Below are positions 35,881-43,456 of a DNA stretch of 64,000 nt, piece after piece. The notes beneath the pieces were generated by a model, which saw nothing but the letters and a program-made list of their open reading frames with translations, was not told the DNA's origin and made no database searches. The stretch spans positions 930,001 through 994,000 of the forward strand of contig CAVOZT010000004.1 in NCBI GenBank assembly GCA_963701375.1. The letters run 5' to 3'. The stretch comes from CAVXTF01 sp963701375. GTDB lineage: Bacteria > Actinomycetota > Acidimicrobiia > Acidimicrobiales > CAVXTF01. Each line of letters starts with the position of its first letter. Position 1 is the stretch's first letter. The position numbers and the translations under genes are program-made.

Positions 35881-35946
35881 GTGGAAGTTGAGTGCTGGCT
35901 AGGAAGCCTGCGTGCCGTCGATGAGCGCCGACGCACCCTTCTTCGG

Positions 35947-37875
35947 TCATCTCGGTATTGGCGCTTCGCTGACGCGGCGGCCTCGGATCTCGACCAAATG
36001 TGAAGACCAGCGAGCAGCCATTTCGGCGAATTCAGGTGCGGGAACGGCAGGCGAGTACAGATAGCCCTGAGAATGAGGACAACCGAGCTCGTTTAGAGCG
36101 ACTTGCTGTTGTTCTGCTTCGACTCCTTCGGCCACGATGTCGAGATTTAGCGCGGTCGCCATTTCGATGACTGCTCGTACGAGCACCACCGAACTCGAGC
36201 CACACTCAAGATCTCTAACGAAAGATTGGTCGATCTTGACGACATCGGCCGGGAGCCGAGACAGGTACGACAGCGACGAGTAGCCGGTCCCGAAGTCGTC
36301 GATGGCGACCCGGATACCCAGAGCTCTGAGCGCGTGAAGTTGGCGTCGAGCGGCCTCGAGGTCGAGGAGAAGCATCGACTCGGTCACCTCGAGGGTCAAG
36401 AACCGGGGATCCAGGCCACCAGCGTGGAGGATCGTCGTGATTGTCTCGACCAGTGAACTGTCGCGCATCTGGACGGGAGAGAGGTTGACAGCCAGGCTAA
36501 GGGCTTCACAGCCGGGAATGCTTCTTTGCCATTCGGCGACCTGGGCAGCGGCAGTACGAAGCACCCAAGCCCCGATTTCGCGTATATCACCCGTCTCTTC
36601 GGCTAGAGGTATGAACTCGATGGGCGGAACGAGACCCCGGACCGGATGGCGCCACCGAAGCAGGGCTTCTACGCCCGCAAGGCTTGCGTCACTCCCGGTG
36701 ACGACGGGTTGGAAGTGAACCTCGAGCTCATCAGCTTCGAGTGCACGATGGATGTCAGTCGCCAGCTCCGCGCGCCGGCGCACCTCCTGATCTACGCCCG
36801 CCGTATAGGTGACAAAGCGATTTCGACCCGAGGACTTCGCCAGGTACATCGCCAGGTCCGCATCTCGAAGGAGATCTTCGGCTCGACGAGATCGGGCGAG
36901 TTCGCTGTCGGCGACTCCGATGCTGGCATGAACCTGGAGTTCTCGGCCGTCGATGACAACGGACTCCTGAAGGACGTTCAGTAGACGGGTGGCCACGATC
37001 GCGGCTTGAGCCACTCCACCGCGCACAAAGATGGCGAACTCGTCGCCGCCAAGACGGGCAACGGCGTCTCCCTCGCGGACGACCTCTCGCAATCGCTCGC
37101 CGAGGTAGCACAATGCATAGTCCCCGGCGTGATGACCTACGGAGTCGTTAATCTGCTTGAAGTTGTCGATATCGATGAACAAAACGCTCACAAGCAGGTC
37201 TGGGTCGGTGAGAGATTTTTCAAGCTGTTCGACGAAAGCAGTCCGGTTGGGAAGCCGTGTAAGGGCGTCGGATAGCTCCTGTTGCTCGTTCGCCTTCCAG
37301 GCAATGAGCAGGGCGATGCTCTCGGCGAGAACAAACGCCCCATGGATGAAGCTCCATACAACCGGGTTGTTTCGCTCTGTCGCATCGCCGTAGACGATGT
37401 CTGGATCGATGGTTCCAAGCAAGGCGTGGTGGACCACCGTGATCAAAATGCACACACCGAACGCCGTCCAGTCTTGATAGAGAGCCACAACGGCGACCAT
37501 GACGAAGAAGTGAAAATGGGCAACGTCCGAACCACCCGCCAGATCCACAATGGTCGCCGAAGCGAACATCAAGCTAACCGTGGCGGAAATGGTGCGAGCG
37601 CGTCGACTGACTCCTACATACAGAGCCAGGACCGCTGGTGTGCCGACGAGCAGTGCGTCGAGCAAACAGAGGGTCAACGAATTGCCGCGCAGTACACCGA
37701 AGAGGCCAACGCCGACCGCTTGGATCAAGGCAAATCGGACGATCATTCGGTGGCGCTTTGCCCACGTGTGTTCTGGCAAGCTTCGACCCTCGGGAAGCCA
37801 GGCCAGGAGCTGTTTTGGCTCACGCAGCCAGTCCCAGGGGGAGTGGGCGCCTCTCTCGACGACCTCGGTGGTCAC
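35947..37875 (-). CDS. Membrane-bound diguanylate cyclase/phosphodiesterase (GGDEF-EAL)
   Basis: About 642 residues. An N-terminal region with about six helices (residues 45-200) is followed by a GGDEF domain with VARLGGDEFAIFV (active site intact) and an EAL domain beginning with VEALLRWRHP (E-x-L-x-R motif) and with DDFGTGYSSLSYL and VVKIDQSFV kept. Both domains look catalytically competent, so it could make or break c-di-GMP. GTG 37875 is used since upstream residues are not conserved. It is a lone gene. Confidence 0.92.
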   Translation of the reverse strand: MTTEVVERGAHSPWDWLREPKQLLAWLPEGRSLPEHTWAKRHRMIVRFALIQAVGVGLFGVLRGNSLTLCLLDALLVGTPAVLALYVGVSRRARTISATVSLMFASATIVDLAGGSDVAHFHFFVMVAVVALYQDWTAFGVCILITVVHHALLGTIDPDIVYGDATERNNPVVWSFIHGAFVLAESIALLIAWKANEQQELSDALTRLPNRTAFVEQLEKSLTDPDLLVSVLFIDIDNFKQINDSVGHHAGDYALCYLGERLREVVREGDAVARLGGDEFAIFVRGGVAQAAIVATRLLNVLQESVVIDGRELQVHASIGVADSELARSRRAEDLLRDADLAMYLAKSSGRNRFVTYTAGVDQEVRRRAELATDIHRALEADELEVHFQPVVTGSDASLAGVEALLRWRHPVRGLVPPIEFIPLAEETGDIREIGAWVLRTAAAQVAEWQRSIPGCEALSLAVNLSPVQMRDSSLVETITTILHAGGLDPRFLTLEVTESMLLLDLEAARRQLHALRALGIRVAIDDFGTGYSSLSYLSRLPADVVKIDQSFVRDLECGSSSVVLVRAVIEMATALNLDIVAEGVEAEQQQVALNELGCPHSQGYLYSPAVPAPEFAEMAARWSSHLVEIRGRRVSEAPIPR

Positions 37876-38187
37876 GCCACCAATTCGGCATGAACGCCCG
37901 AAAGCTGAAGACACAAATGTCCTGGTGAAGCCGCTAGGAATAGCCTCAGCCTGTTTTTAGGTGTCGGTGGGTGTCATGTTCACCCTCTGGATCATTCATC
38001 AGAGGTCGCCGCTCCCTAGCGGATTGAGTCTCAGGTGTGCGCCCGGCTCCCATGTCCCGAAGGGGCCGATTGGGATCCTGGACGGCTCGACGGTCGGCTC
38101 TAATCGAAGTTCTTTCCGAGAGATCTCCGTGACATCTCCATCGTTCTCGGCTTCACCATCGCTGCGCACAACTTCGACAACAAACCT
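37876..38187. other. Gene-free stretch
   Basis: I see no gene or clear signal in the 312 bases between the GGDEF-EAL start and the TIGR03086 gene's end. The plus-strand ORF at 37961 has no homology I recognise and overlaps the coding gene on the other strand. Confidence 0.45.
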
Positions 38188-38742
38188 CTATGGCGTTCGC
38201 CCGATAAAGGCCAGCAGTTTGGTCTGGACGTCGGCGTCGTCGGAGACGTGGACGCGTGGCCCATACTGGCCGCTGTTTCGGAGAATCTCGTCCATCGGCA
38301 TCATGCCTTCGAGCATCGCGGCGCACTTGTCGGGATCCAGCGTCTCGTCTTGGCCTGTGGCGCGGGCGAGGTCCCAGCGATGTAGGAACACGTCGCCGGT
38401 GTAGATCATGTCGATCGCTTGCTCGAGTGGCATGCGGCCGATGTGAGGGAGGTCGTGCTCGCTTTCGGCAGTGTCGGCGTCGTCGAGGAGCACCTGCACG
38501 GCGTCGGTCTGGGTACGCCAGGCGCCGACAGGATCGTCGTCGACCGACGGACCCGCCGGCAACGTGATCCCGGCACCTTCCAGGAGGAAGGCCGGGAACC
38601 ATTCGACGAGATGGCGCACGACATCGCGGGCGACCCAGCCTTCTGGCGGCGCGGGCTGGCCCCACGAACCGGGAGCGATACCCTCGACTGTTGTTGTGAA
38701 CGCGCCGGCGATGCGCCGGTGCTCCTCAGCCGGGCTGCTCAT
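38188..38742 (-). CDS. TIGR03086/maleylpyruvate isomerase-like (DinB-fold) protein
   Basis: About 184 residues. The fold is a four-helix DinB-like bundle: PAEEHRRIAGAFTTTVEGI, DVVRHLVEWFPAFLL and DVFLHRWDLARATGQDETLD (the HxWDLARATG block) are the typical metal-ligand and substrate region of the mycothiol-dependent group. Mycothiol chemistry fits an actinobacterium. The ATG at 38742 is used because the SRPBCC stop overlaps it by four bases. It is the third gene of an ArsR operon. Confidence 0.83.
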   Translation of the reverse strand: MSSPAEEHRRIAGAFTTTVEGIAPGSWGQPAPPEGWVARDVVRHLVEWFPAFLLEGAGITLPAGPSVDDDPVGAWRTQTDAVQVLLDDADTAESEHDLPHIGRMPLEQAIDMIYTGDVFLHRWDLARATGQDETLDPDKCAAMLEGMMPMDEILRNSGQYGPRVHVSDDADVQTKLLAFIGRTP

Positions 38743-39227
38743 GAGAGCTCGGCGATGAGGGCGTCGAGTTTGGCGTAACCCTCGTCGACGCCTGTCTCCA
38801 TCCCGCTGGCCAGCCACTGGTCGCGATTTTCGAAGCTGTCGACCAGCGACTGCGCGTGTAGCCGGGTGCGGCCGTCGCCGAGGTCCTCGAACCACAGCGT
38901 CTCGAGCGCGACGCCGTCGGGCTGACCATCAAAGGTGAAGGTCTGCACGATGCGGTCCTCACCCACCTCGTGAAAGCAACCGTGAAAGCCGTACTCCTCG
39001 CCGTCGCGCCGGGCGACGTAGCGCCAGCGGCCGCCGGTGGTGGCGTTCCAGTCGAGGATCTTGGTCTCCATCCCGCTAGGCCCGACCCAGCGTGCGAACA
39101 GCTCGGGATCTGTGTGGGCCCGCAGCAATTGCGCCGGGGTGGCGTCGAAGTCACGGGCGATGCGGATGATCGGGAGGGCCGGGTCGGCCTCGATCGAGAC
39201 CTGATAGCGGTTGCTGGTGGCCTTCAT
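38739..39227 (-). CDS. SRPBCC family protein (AHSA1-like)
   Basis: About 162 residues with the AHSA1 fold: IRIARDFDATPAQLLRAHTDPELFARWVG is the classic opening, FDGQPDGVALETLWFEDLGDGRTRL the sheet, and GMETGVDEGYAKLDALIAEL the C-terminal helix. Such proteins are commonly encoded next to an ArsR gene, where they bind a ligand or act as a co-chaperone-like factor. The ATG at 39227 is chosen; it overlaps the ArsR stop by four bases and its own stop overlaps the next start by four, so the three genes are tightly coupled. Confidence 0.87.
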   Translation of the reverse strand: MKATSNRYQVSIEADPALPIIRIARDFDATPAQLLRAHTDPELFARWVGPSGMETKILDWNATTGGRWRYVARRDGEEYGFHGCFHEVGEDRIVQTFTFDGQPDGVALETLWFEDLGDGRTRLHAQSLVDSFENRDQWLASGMETGVDEGYAKLDALIAELS

Positions 39228-39595
39228 GACGCTGCTCCTTGCTCTAGGTGCCGGTGCTTGCCGGGTTGTTGGTCGCCGCTCATCTCGGCCAGGACGGCGT
39301 CGAGGCGGTCGTAGCGCTCCTCTGCCTGCTGGCGATACCGCTCGATCCACTTCGTCATCAGGTCGAAGACCTCTGCTTCGAGGTGGCACGGCCGCCGCTG
39401 GGCTTCTTTGGTCTGGCTCACCAGGCCAGCGTCAGCCAGCACCTTGATGTGCTTGGACACTGCCTGCACCGAGACGTCGTAGGGATCGGCCAACTCTCCG
39501 ACGGTGGCGTCGCCCACGGCGAGGCGGGCCGCAATGTCCCGCCTCGTCGGATCGGCGAGCGCGGCGAAGACTCGAGACAGCTGGTCATCTGCCAC
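39224..39595 (-). CDS. ArsR/SmtB family transcriptional regulator
   Basis: About 123 residues starting at GTG 39595 with GAGGAGG upstream. The winged helix reads VFAALADPTRRDIAARLAVGDATVGELADPYDVSVQAVSKHIKVLADAGLV, the AHSA1-linked ArsR type. No Cys cluster is seen in the metal-binding helices, so it likely responds to an organic ligand or to a partner protein. It should repress its own operon through the two palindromes just upstream. Confidence 0.92.
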   Translation of the reverse strand: MADDQLSRVFAALADPTRRDIAARLAVGDATVGELADPYDVSVQAVSKHIKVLADAGLVSQTKEAQRRPCHLEAEVFDLMTKWIERYRQQAEERYDRLDAVLAEMSGDQQPGKHRHLEQGAAS

Positions 39596-39611
39596 CGACG
39601 CCCTCCTCTCG

Positions 39612-39627
39612 TCAACTGATCGGTTGA
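39612..39627. promoter_or_regulatory. ArsR operator, proximal copy
   Basis: TCAACTGATCGGTTGA is an imperfect palindrome of 16 bases (two mismatched positions), 17 bases upstream of the arsR start. It is a variant of the perfect palindrome 45 bases further upstream, so the two make a repeated operator. Confidence 0.6.
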
Positions 39628-39656
39628 ATACAACGTAACGCCAAGCTCTCCCATTG

Positions 39657-39672
39657 TCAACCAATTGGTTGA
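39657..39672. promoter_or_regulatory. ArsR operator, distal copy
   Basis: TCAACCAATTGGTTGA is a perfect 16-base palindrome. It lies 62 bases from the arsR GTG; the centre-to-centre distance to the proximal copy is 45 bases, about four helical turns. Confidence 0.65.
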
Positions 39673-39827
39673 TGAGCGACGAGTCTCCCTACTCGGCACA
39701 CGCATCCAACGAAGAGCGATGCTCTTTCGCCGCAGACTCTGGGGGCTCGCAGCGCGACGAGGGCAGCCATGACTAGGAAGATGCTGCTGAAAGTGAAGGC
39801 CCGTGCGAAACCAACGCCGGCACTCGT
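39657..39827 (-). pseudogene. C-terminal remnant of an MFS (DHA2) transporter
   Basis: On the minus strand, AGVGFARAFTFSSIFLVMAA, continuing LVALRAP, matches the last helix of DHA2-type carriers. Upstream of it the similarity stops at the start of the repeat arm (39825), and no other part of the gene is present. The frame runs on to a stop inside the distal ArsR palindrome. It is a decayed end, not a gene. Confidence 0.5.
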
Positions 39828-39866
39828 CGTTTTCGGGGTTGCGTTCGAGTCTTCTGACTCGTCGCC
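39825..39866. repeat. Dispersed repeat arm, copy A
   Basis: This stretch (starting CGTCGTTTTCGGGG) aligns with 49052-49091 at about 80 percent identity, including GCGTTCGA and GACTCGTCGCC. Copy C carries a 12-bp hairpin next to the arm; copy A has lost it. Confidence 0.5.
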
Positions 39867-39884
39867 GCCTCCAACCCTGAGCGG

Positions 39885-40670
39885 TCAGAGGCTCTGACTT
39901 AGACCCCCGTCGACGAGGTAGTTCGCTCCGGTCACGTTGGACGCTCGGCTGCTGGCCAAAAACACGATCAGGTCCGCGACCTCCTCAGGTGTGGTGAAAC
40001 GCCCTGTGGCTGAGTCCTTGACTGCTTCGTGAGCAACTTCACCCGGGTCGGAGCCTTTAGCAGCTGAGACAGAGGCCGCGACGCCTTCGGTGCCCAGCCA
40101 CAATTCCGTCGAGACAGGGCCGGCGCTCACTGCGTTCACTCGGATCCCATGCCGTCCAATCTCCTTGGACAACGCCTTCGAGAAGTTGGTGAGAGCCGCC
40201 TTTGCAGCGCTGTAGTCGATGACGAGCGGGTCCGGGAGTGTGGCATTAACCGAAGCGTTGTTTACGATGCTTCCGCTACCCCGAGCGATCATGTGGGGCA
40301 ACACAGCTCGCGTTGTCCGGACTGCGGCCATGAAGGTAAGAGCCATCGTGGTCGACCACTGTTCATCTGTGACGGATGCGAAGCCATTCAGTCGGGGAGT
40401 AACGGCTCCTGCGTTATTGATGAGGATGTCGATAGGCCCGCTGCTCAGTCCTGCCTCTACGAATCGTGATGGCCCGCTATCACTTGAGAGGTCCACGTCG
40501 ACGTGGACAACGTCGCCCTCCTGGCGCAAGGCATCGAGCTCCACTGAAGACCGACGCGATCCGGCGACGACGACAACCCCCTCAGCGACGAGTCGCCGCG
40601 CTACGGCGAGGCCGATGCCTTTGCTGGCTCCGGTCACAAGCGCGCGTTTGCCCTCGATTCCAAGGTCCAT
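39885..40670 (-). CDS. SDR family oxidoreductase
   Basis: About 261 residues. Motifs: VTGASKGIGLAVARRL (cofactor), INNAGA, NNASVNA (catalytic Ser region), then YSAAKAALTNFSKALS (Tyr-x-x-x-Lys), and a normal closing VTGANYLVDGGLS. It is a classical FabG-like oxidoreductase; the substrate is unknown. The ATG at 40670 has GGAGG four bases upstream. It is 38 bases after an alpha/beta hydrolase on the same strand, so the two may be one unit divergent from a LysR gene. Confidence 0.9.
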   Translation of the reverse strand: MDLGIEGKRALVTGASKGIGLAVARRLVAEGVVVVAGSRRSSVELDALRQEGDVVHVDVDLSSDSGPSRFVEAGLSSGPIDILINNAGAVTPRLNGFASVTDEQWSTTMALTFMAAVRTTRAVLPHMIARGSGSIVNNASVNATLPDPLVIDYSAAKAALTNFSKALSKEIGRHGIRVNAVSAGPVSTELWLGTEGVAASVSAAKGSDPGEVAHEAVKDSATGRFTTPEEVADLIVFLASSRASNVTGANYLVDGGLSQSL

Positions 40671-40708
40671 CGTGCCTCCTCCATTTCTAGAAGACAGGCT
40701 CTCTCGTT

Positions 40709-41509
40709 TCAGATTCCATTGGACTTCAGCCACTCAAGGGCGGCGTTGGCCACATCCTTCCAGCCGCTGTCGATGGTCAGGGAGTGGCCCCTTCCCTCGA
40801 ACTGCTTGAGCTCGGCGACGGCGGTGGAATCGCGATACTGCTTCAGCGTGGAACGAGTCACCTTGTCGGGTACCGTGTGATCCTTCGTGCCCGAGACGAG
40901 CAGGAGCGGTCCTCGCTCCTCGTTCTCAGTATCGACCTTTGCCGGGGAATGAAGTGAGAAGTTGGCGACAGCCGCTTCGAACAACGGCCGGGCGGGGGAA
41001 GGGATTGTCCAGCGCTCGAACAGTGCGTCCGACTCCTCCTGGGTGAGCGCATTTCCAAAGCCGAACCGAAACTCCTTACTCGTTAGTGCGACAGCCTTGT
41101 GACGATTGGCGGGATTGCCTAGTGCCGGTAACCCGGCGCGCAACTGGGCAAGTGGTAGGGGCAGGACCCCCTTGATCTGTGCAGGATCGATGGCCACTGC
41201 TCCCGCCCCGTAGCCCTGTCCGAGAAGCTTTTCGGCAATTAGCCCACCGAAGGAGTGACCGACGATTACCGGCTTCGCGTCGAGGTCGTCGATGATCTGT
41301 GCCATGTGAGAAGTGCCCTCATCAATGCCGATGTTGGCCACTAGCTCGGGATGCTCCCTGGCCTCAACGACCGTCGGTGGCTCGTTTGGCCACCCCGGCG
41401 CCACGGGTTCGTAGCCCGCGTCACGGAACAGATCCAGCCAAGGCGACCAACTGGTCGAGTGCAACCAGAGTCCGTGGATGAAGATAGCTGGTCTGTTTCC
41501 GGTGACCAT
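40709..41509 (-). CDS. Alpha/beta fold hydrolase
   Basis: About 266 residues. FIHGLWLHSTSW is the oxyanion loop (HGLW in place of HGxG), VIVGHSFGGLIAEKL has the nucleophile Ser, LLVSGTKDHTVP the acid Asp, and FEGRGHSLTID the catalytic His. The triad is complete. Such proteins are esterases or haloalkane dehalogenase-like; the substrate is unknown. The ATG at 41509 is used. It is divergent from the LysR gene, which is the likely regulator of this gene and the SDR. Confidence 0.88.
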   Translation of the reverse strand: MVTGNRPAIFIHGLWLHSTSWSPWLDLFRDAGYEPVAPGWPNEPPTVVEAREHPELVANIGIDEGTSHMAQIIDDLDAKPVIVGHSFGGLIAEKLLGQGYGAGAVAIDPAQIKGVLPLPLAQLRAGLPALGNPANRHKAVALTSKEFRFGFGNALTQEESDALFERWTIPSPARPLFEAAVANFSLHSPAKVDTENEERGPLLLVSGTKDHTVPDKVTRSTLKQYRDSTAVAELKQFEGRGHSLTIDSGWKDVANAALEWLKSNGI

Positions 41510-41670
41510 AGAAAGTCCTTTCGCACGGTGGGCTTGTGCAACAGACAACGCCCTACCAGGGCGGGTGTCCAAGACATATTCGACCTGGATCGATAACCAT
41601 TGGGCATGACTGCGGGACTACCGATTACGGTTCCCGGGGTGCCCTTCGACCACGACGGGCACGCCAAAGG

Positions 41671-42654
41671 GTGGGCGTGGACCTAGACCTGCGGCTGGTT
41701 CGCTACTTCCTAGTGGTGGCGGAAGAGCTTCACTTCGGACGGGCGGCGGCAAAGCTCCACGTCAGCCAGCCGGCAATTTCGAAGCAGATCCGCAAGCTTG
41801 AAGATCAGCTTGGCGTGCGCCTGCTTGTCCGCGACAGCCGTCATGTCGCGCTGACAGTCCGGGGCGAAGACTTCCTCCGTGACTCTCGGGAGTTGCTCAA
41901 ACTTTCCGAGAGCATGCAGCAACGACCGGACGCAAACCGGGTACGCATCGCCCATATCTTCGAACTTGGAACCAGTCGGGAGGTGGCCGACGCTTATTCG
42001 AAGGCCCGCCCCGACGTGACGATCGTCGAACATGCCATGGACAGCGTGACGCAACTCGACGCGCTGCTGGAGAATCGCTTGGATGTAGCAATCCTCCGCG
42101 TTACCCCGCAGATGCTCCACGACCATCCAAAGGGCTGGTCTCACACTCTCCTGCGGCTCGAACCGATGCGTCTCGTGGGTCGCCCGGGCGATTCGCCTCG
42201 ACCGACAGCGTCCATGTTCGACCGGCCCATGGAGGTCTTTGGCGACCCTCCTGCCTCCGGTCTGAATAAGGCATACGGCAATTTCTTGACGGCACTCGAG
42301 CGATCCTTGGGGTTGTCTATGCGATGGCTCGGGATACCAGGGGCGTTCAGCCATTGCCTCGCCGTGATCGAACGTGCAACCGTGCCCGCATTCCTCCTCG
42401 AGTTCGACAGCTACGCAGCACGCTACGCGGCCAAGGGTTTGCCCGTATTCAACCCTCAAGAGATCTCGCCGCACTACCCGTGGTCGATTGCATGGCGCGA
42501 TGGTCGAATTCCTCAGGCAACGGCGGACTTCCTAGAGATCTCCCAAGACACTGCGACCGCTCTTTCCTGGCGAGACTTTGACGTCACGCAACGCGCGCGT
42601 TCATGGTTGCCTGCGGACGATCCGGTGGCACTGGAGCTGGGATTCCATGCATGA
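41671..42654 (+). CDS. LysR family transcriptional regulator
   Basis: About 327 residues. The N-terminal winged helix (LRLVRYFLVVAEELHFGRAA, then KLHVSQPAISKQIRKLEDQLG) is typical of LysR, followed by the two-lobed effector domain. GTG 41671 or 41677 is the start, just before the conserved VDLDLRLVRYF. It most likely controls the divergent hydrolase/SDR pair. The inducer is unknown. Confidence 0.9.
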   Translation: MGVDLDLRLVRYFLVVAEELHFGRAAAKLHVSQPAISKQIRKLEDQLGVRLLVRDSRHVALTVRGEDFLRDSRELLKLSESMQQRPDANRVRIAHIFELGTSREVADAYSKARPDVTIVEHAMDSVTQLDALLENRLDVAILRVTPQMLHDHPKGWSHTLLRLEPMRLVGRPGDSPRPTASMFDRPMEVFGDPPASGLNKAYGNFLTALERSLGLSMRWLGIPGAFSHCLAVIERATVPAFLLEFDSYAARYAAKGLPVFNPQEISPHYPWSIAWRDGRIPQATADFLEISQDTATALSWRDFDVTQRARSWLPADDPVALELGFHA

Positions 42655-42745
42655 CTTCTGCCGCTCTCGGGCCTTCGGGTTTAGCCACCAAGAGCTGTCA
42701 CACAAGCGGCGGCCAGCGTGAGATCAGCGGGTCGTTGCTGATGTG

Positions 42746-42773
42746 GATATACTATCGTTAACTGATATATACT
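42746..42773. promoter_or_regulatory. AT-rich repeat at the vapBC start, candidate operator
   Basis: Two direct repeats, GATATACT (42746-42753) and GATATATACT (42764-42773), flank GTTAAC within an AT-rich stretch that ends seven bases before the vapB ATG. VapB/VapBC complexes usually bind repeats in this place; the role is inference. Confidence 0.4.
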
Positions 42774-42779
42774 CCGTGA

Positions 42780-42974
42780 ATGGCAAAACATCTTGTCGAC
42801 ATCGACGAAGCCGCCCTAGCGGCGGCGCAAGCGGAATTGGGCACTCCCACCATGAAGGACACTGTGAATGAAGCTCTCCGTCGAGCCACTTTGCGAAGGA
42901 GCGCCCGCGTTCAGCATGCGCTTGACCGCCTTGGCAAGCGCTCTTTTGCTCCTCGCGAGGAAGCGTGGCGCTAA
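42780..42974 (+). CDS. VapB-type antitoxin
   Basis: A 64-residue protein: MAKHLVDIDEAALAAAQAEL followed by TPTMKDTVNEALRRATLRR resembles the ribbon-helix-helix VapB antitoxin of type II systems. The C-terminal tail (HALDRLGKRSFAPREEAWR) would wrap the toxin. It starts at ATG 42780 and overlaps vapC by ten bases, as usual for coupled pairs. Known VapB proteins bind the operator as dimers. Confidence 0.85.
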   Translation: MAKHLVDIDEAALAAAQAELGTPTMKDTVNEALRRATLRRSARVQHALDRLGKRSFAPREEAWR

Positions 42975-43378
42975 CCCATCTACTGGATACCAGTGTGGTT
43001 AGTCGCCTGGGAATGCTCGAAGTGCGGGCTGTTGTAGAGCCGTTGGCCGACGCGGGTCAACTAGGTCGCGCTGGCATCACAGACCTGGAGGTCGGCGATG
43101 GAAGCCGCAACGCTCGTGAATGGGATCAGGACATGGCGGATCTGTCTATTTTTGAGCTAGTCGAGACCTCGGCCGATCACATGCGGCGAGCCCGGCAGGT
43201 TCAACGCCTTCTGGCATCGCGCGGCAAGCGGGGACGGAAAGTCCCCGATCTGCTCATTGCTGCCGCAGCCGAAGCGGCGGAACTTACGGTGCTTCATTAC
43301 GACAATGACTTCGACCTGATTGCCAAGGTGACCGGCCAGACATGTCAATGGGTCGTGCCGGCAGGCAGCATCGACTGA
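42965..43378 (+). CDS. VapC-type PIN-domain ribonuclease toxin
   Basis: 137 residues. The acidic active site is complete: LLDTSVVS (Asp 8), ITDLEVGDG (Glu), VPDLLIAAAAE (Asp), YDNDFDLIA (Asp pair). VapC toxins cut tRNA or rRNA. GTG 42965 overlaps the antitoxin. A hairpin 16 bases past the stop may end transcription. Confidence 0.88.
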   Translation: MALTHLLDTSVVSRLGMLEVRAVVEPLADAGQLGRAGITDLEVGDGSRNAREWDQDMADLSIFELVETSADHMRRARQVQRLLASRGKRGRKVPDLLIAAAAEAAELTVLHYDNDFDLIAKVTGQTCQWVVPAGSID

Positions 43379-43393
43379 GGCTCCCTAAAGAAA

Positions 43394-43430
43394 ACTGCCG
43401 GCCATCAGGGCGGCAGTCGTCGTTTCGGGG
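43394..43430 (+). terminator. Hairpin after vapBC (repeat copy B)
   Basis: ACTGCCG and CGGCAGT (43394-43400 and 43411-43417) pair, with partial pairing of the loop, followed by GTCGTTTCGGGG. The same hairpin-plus-tail pattern is found at 49025-49051, so it belongs to a repeat family as well as being a likely terminator of the TA operon. Confidence 0.5.
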
Positions 43431-43456
43431 TGGTGGATTTCGCTAGCTTTTGCACC

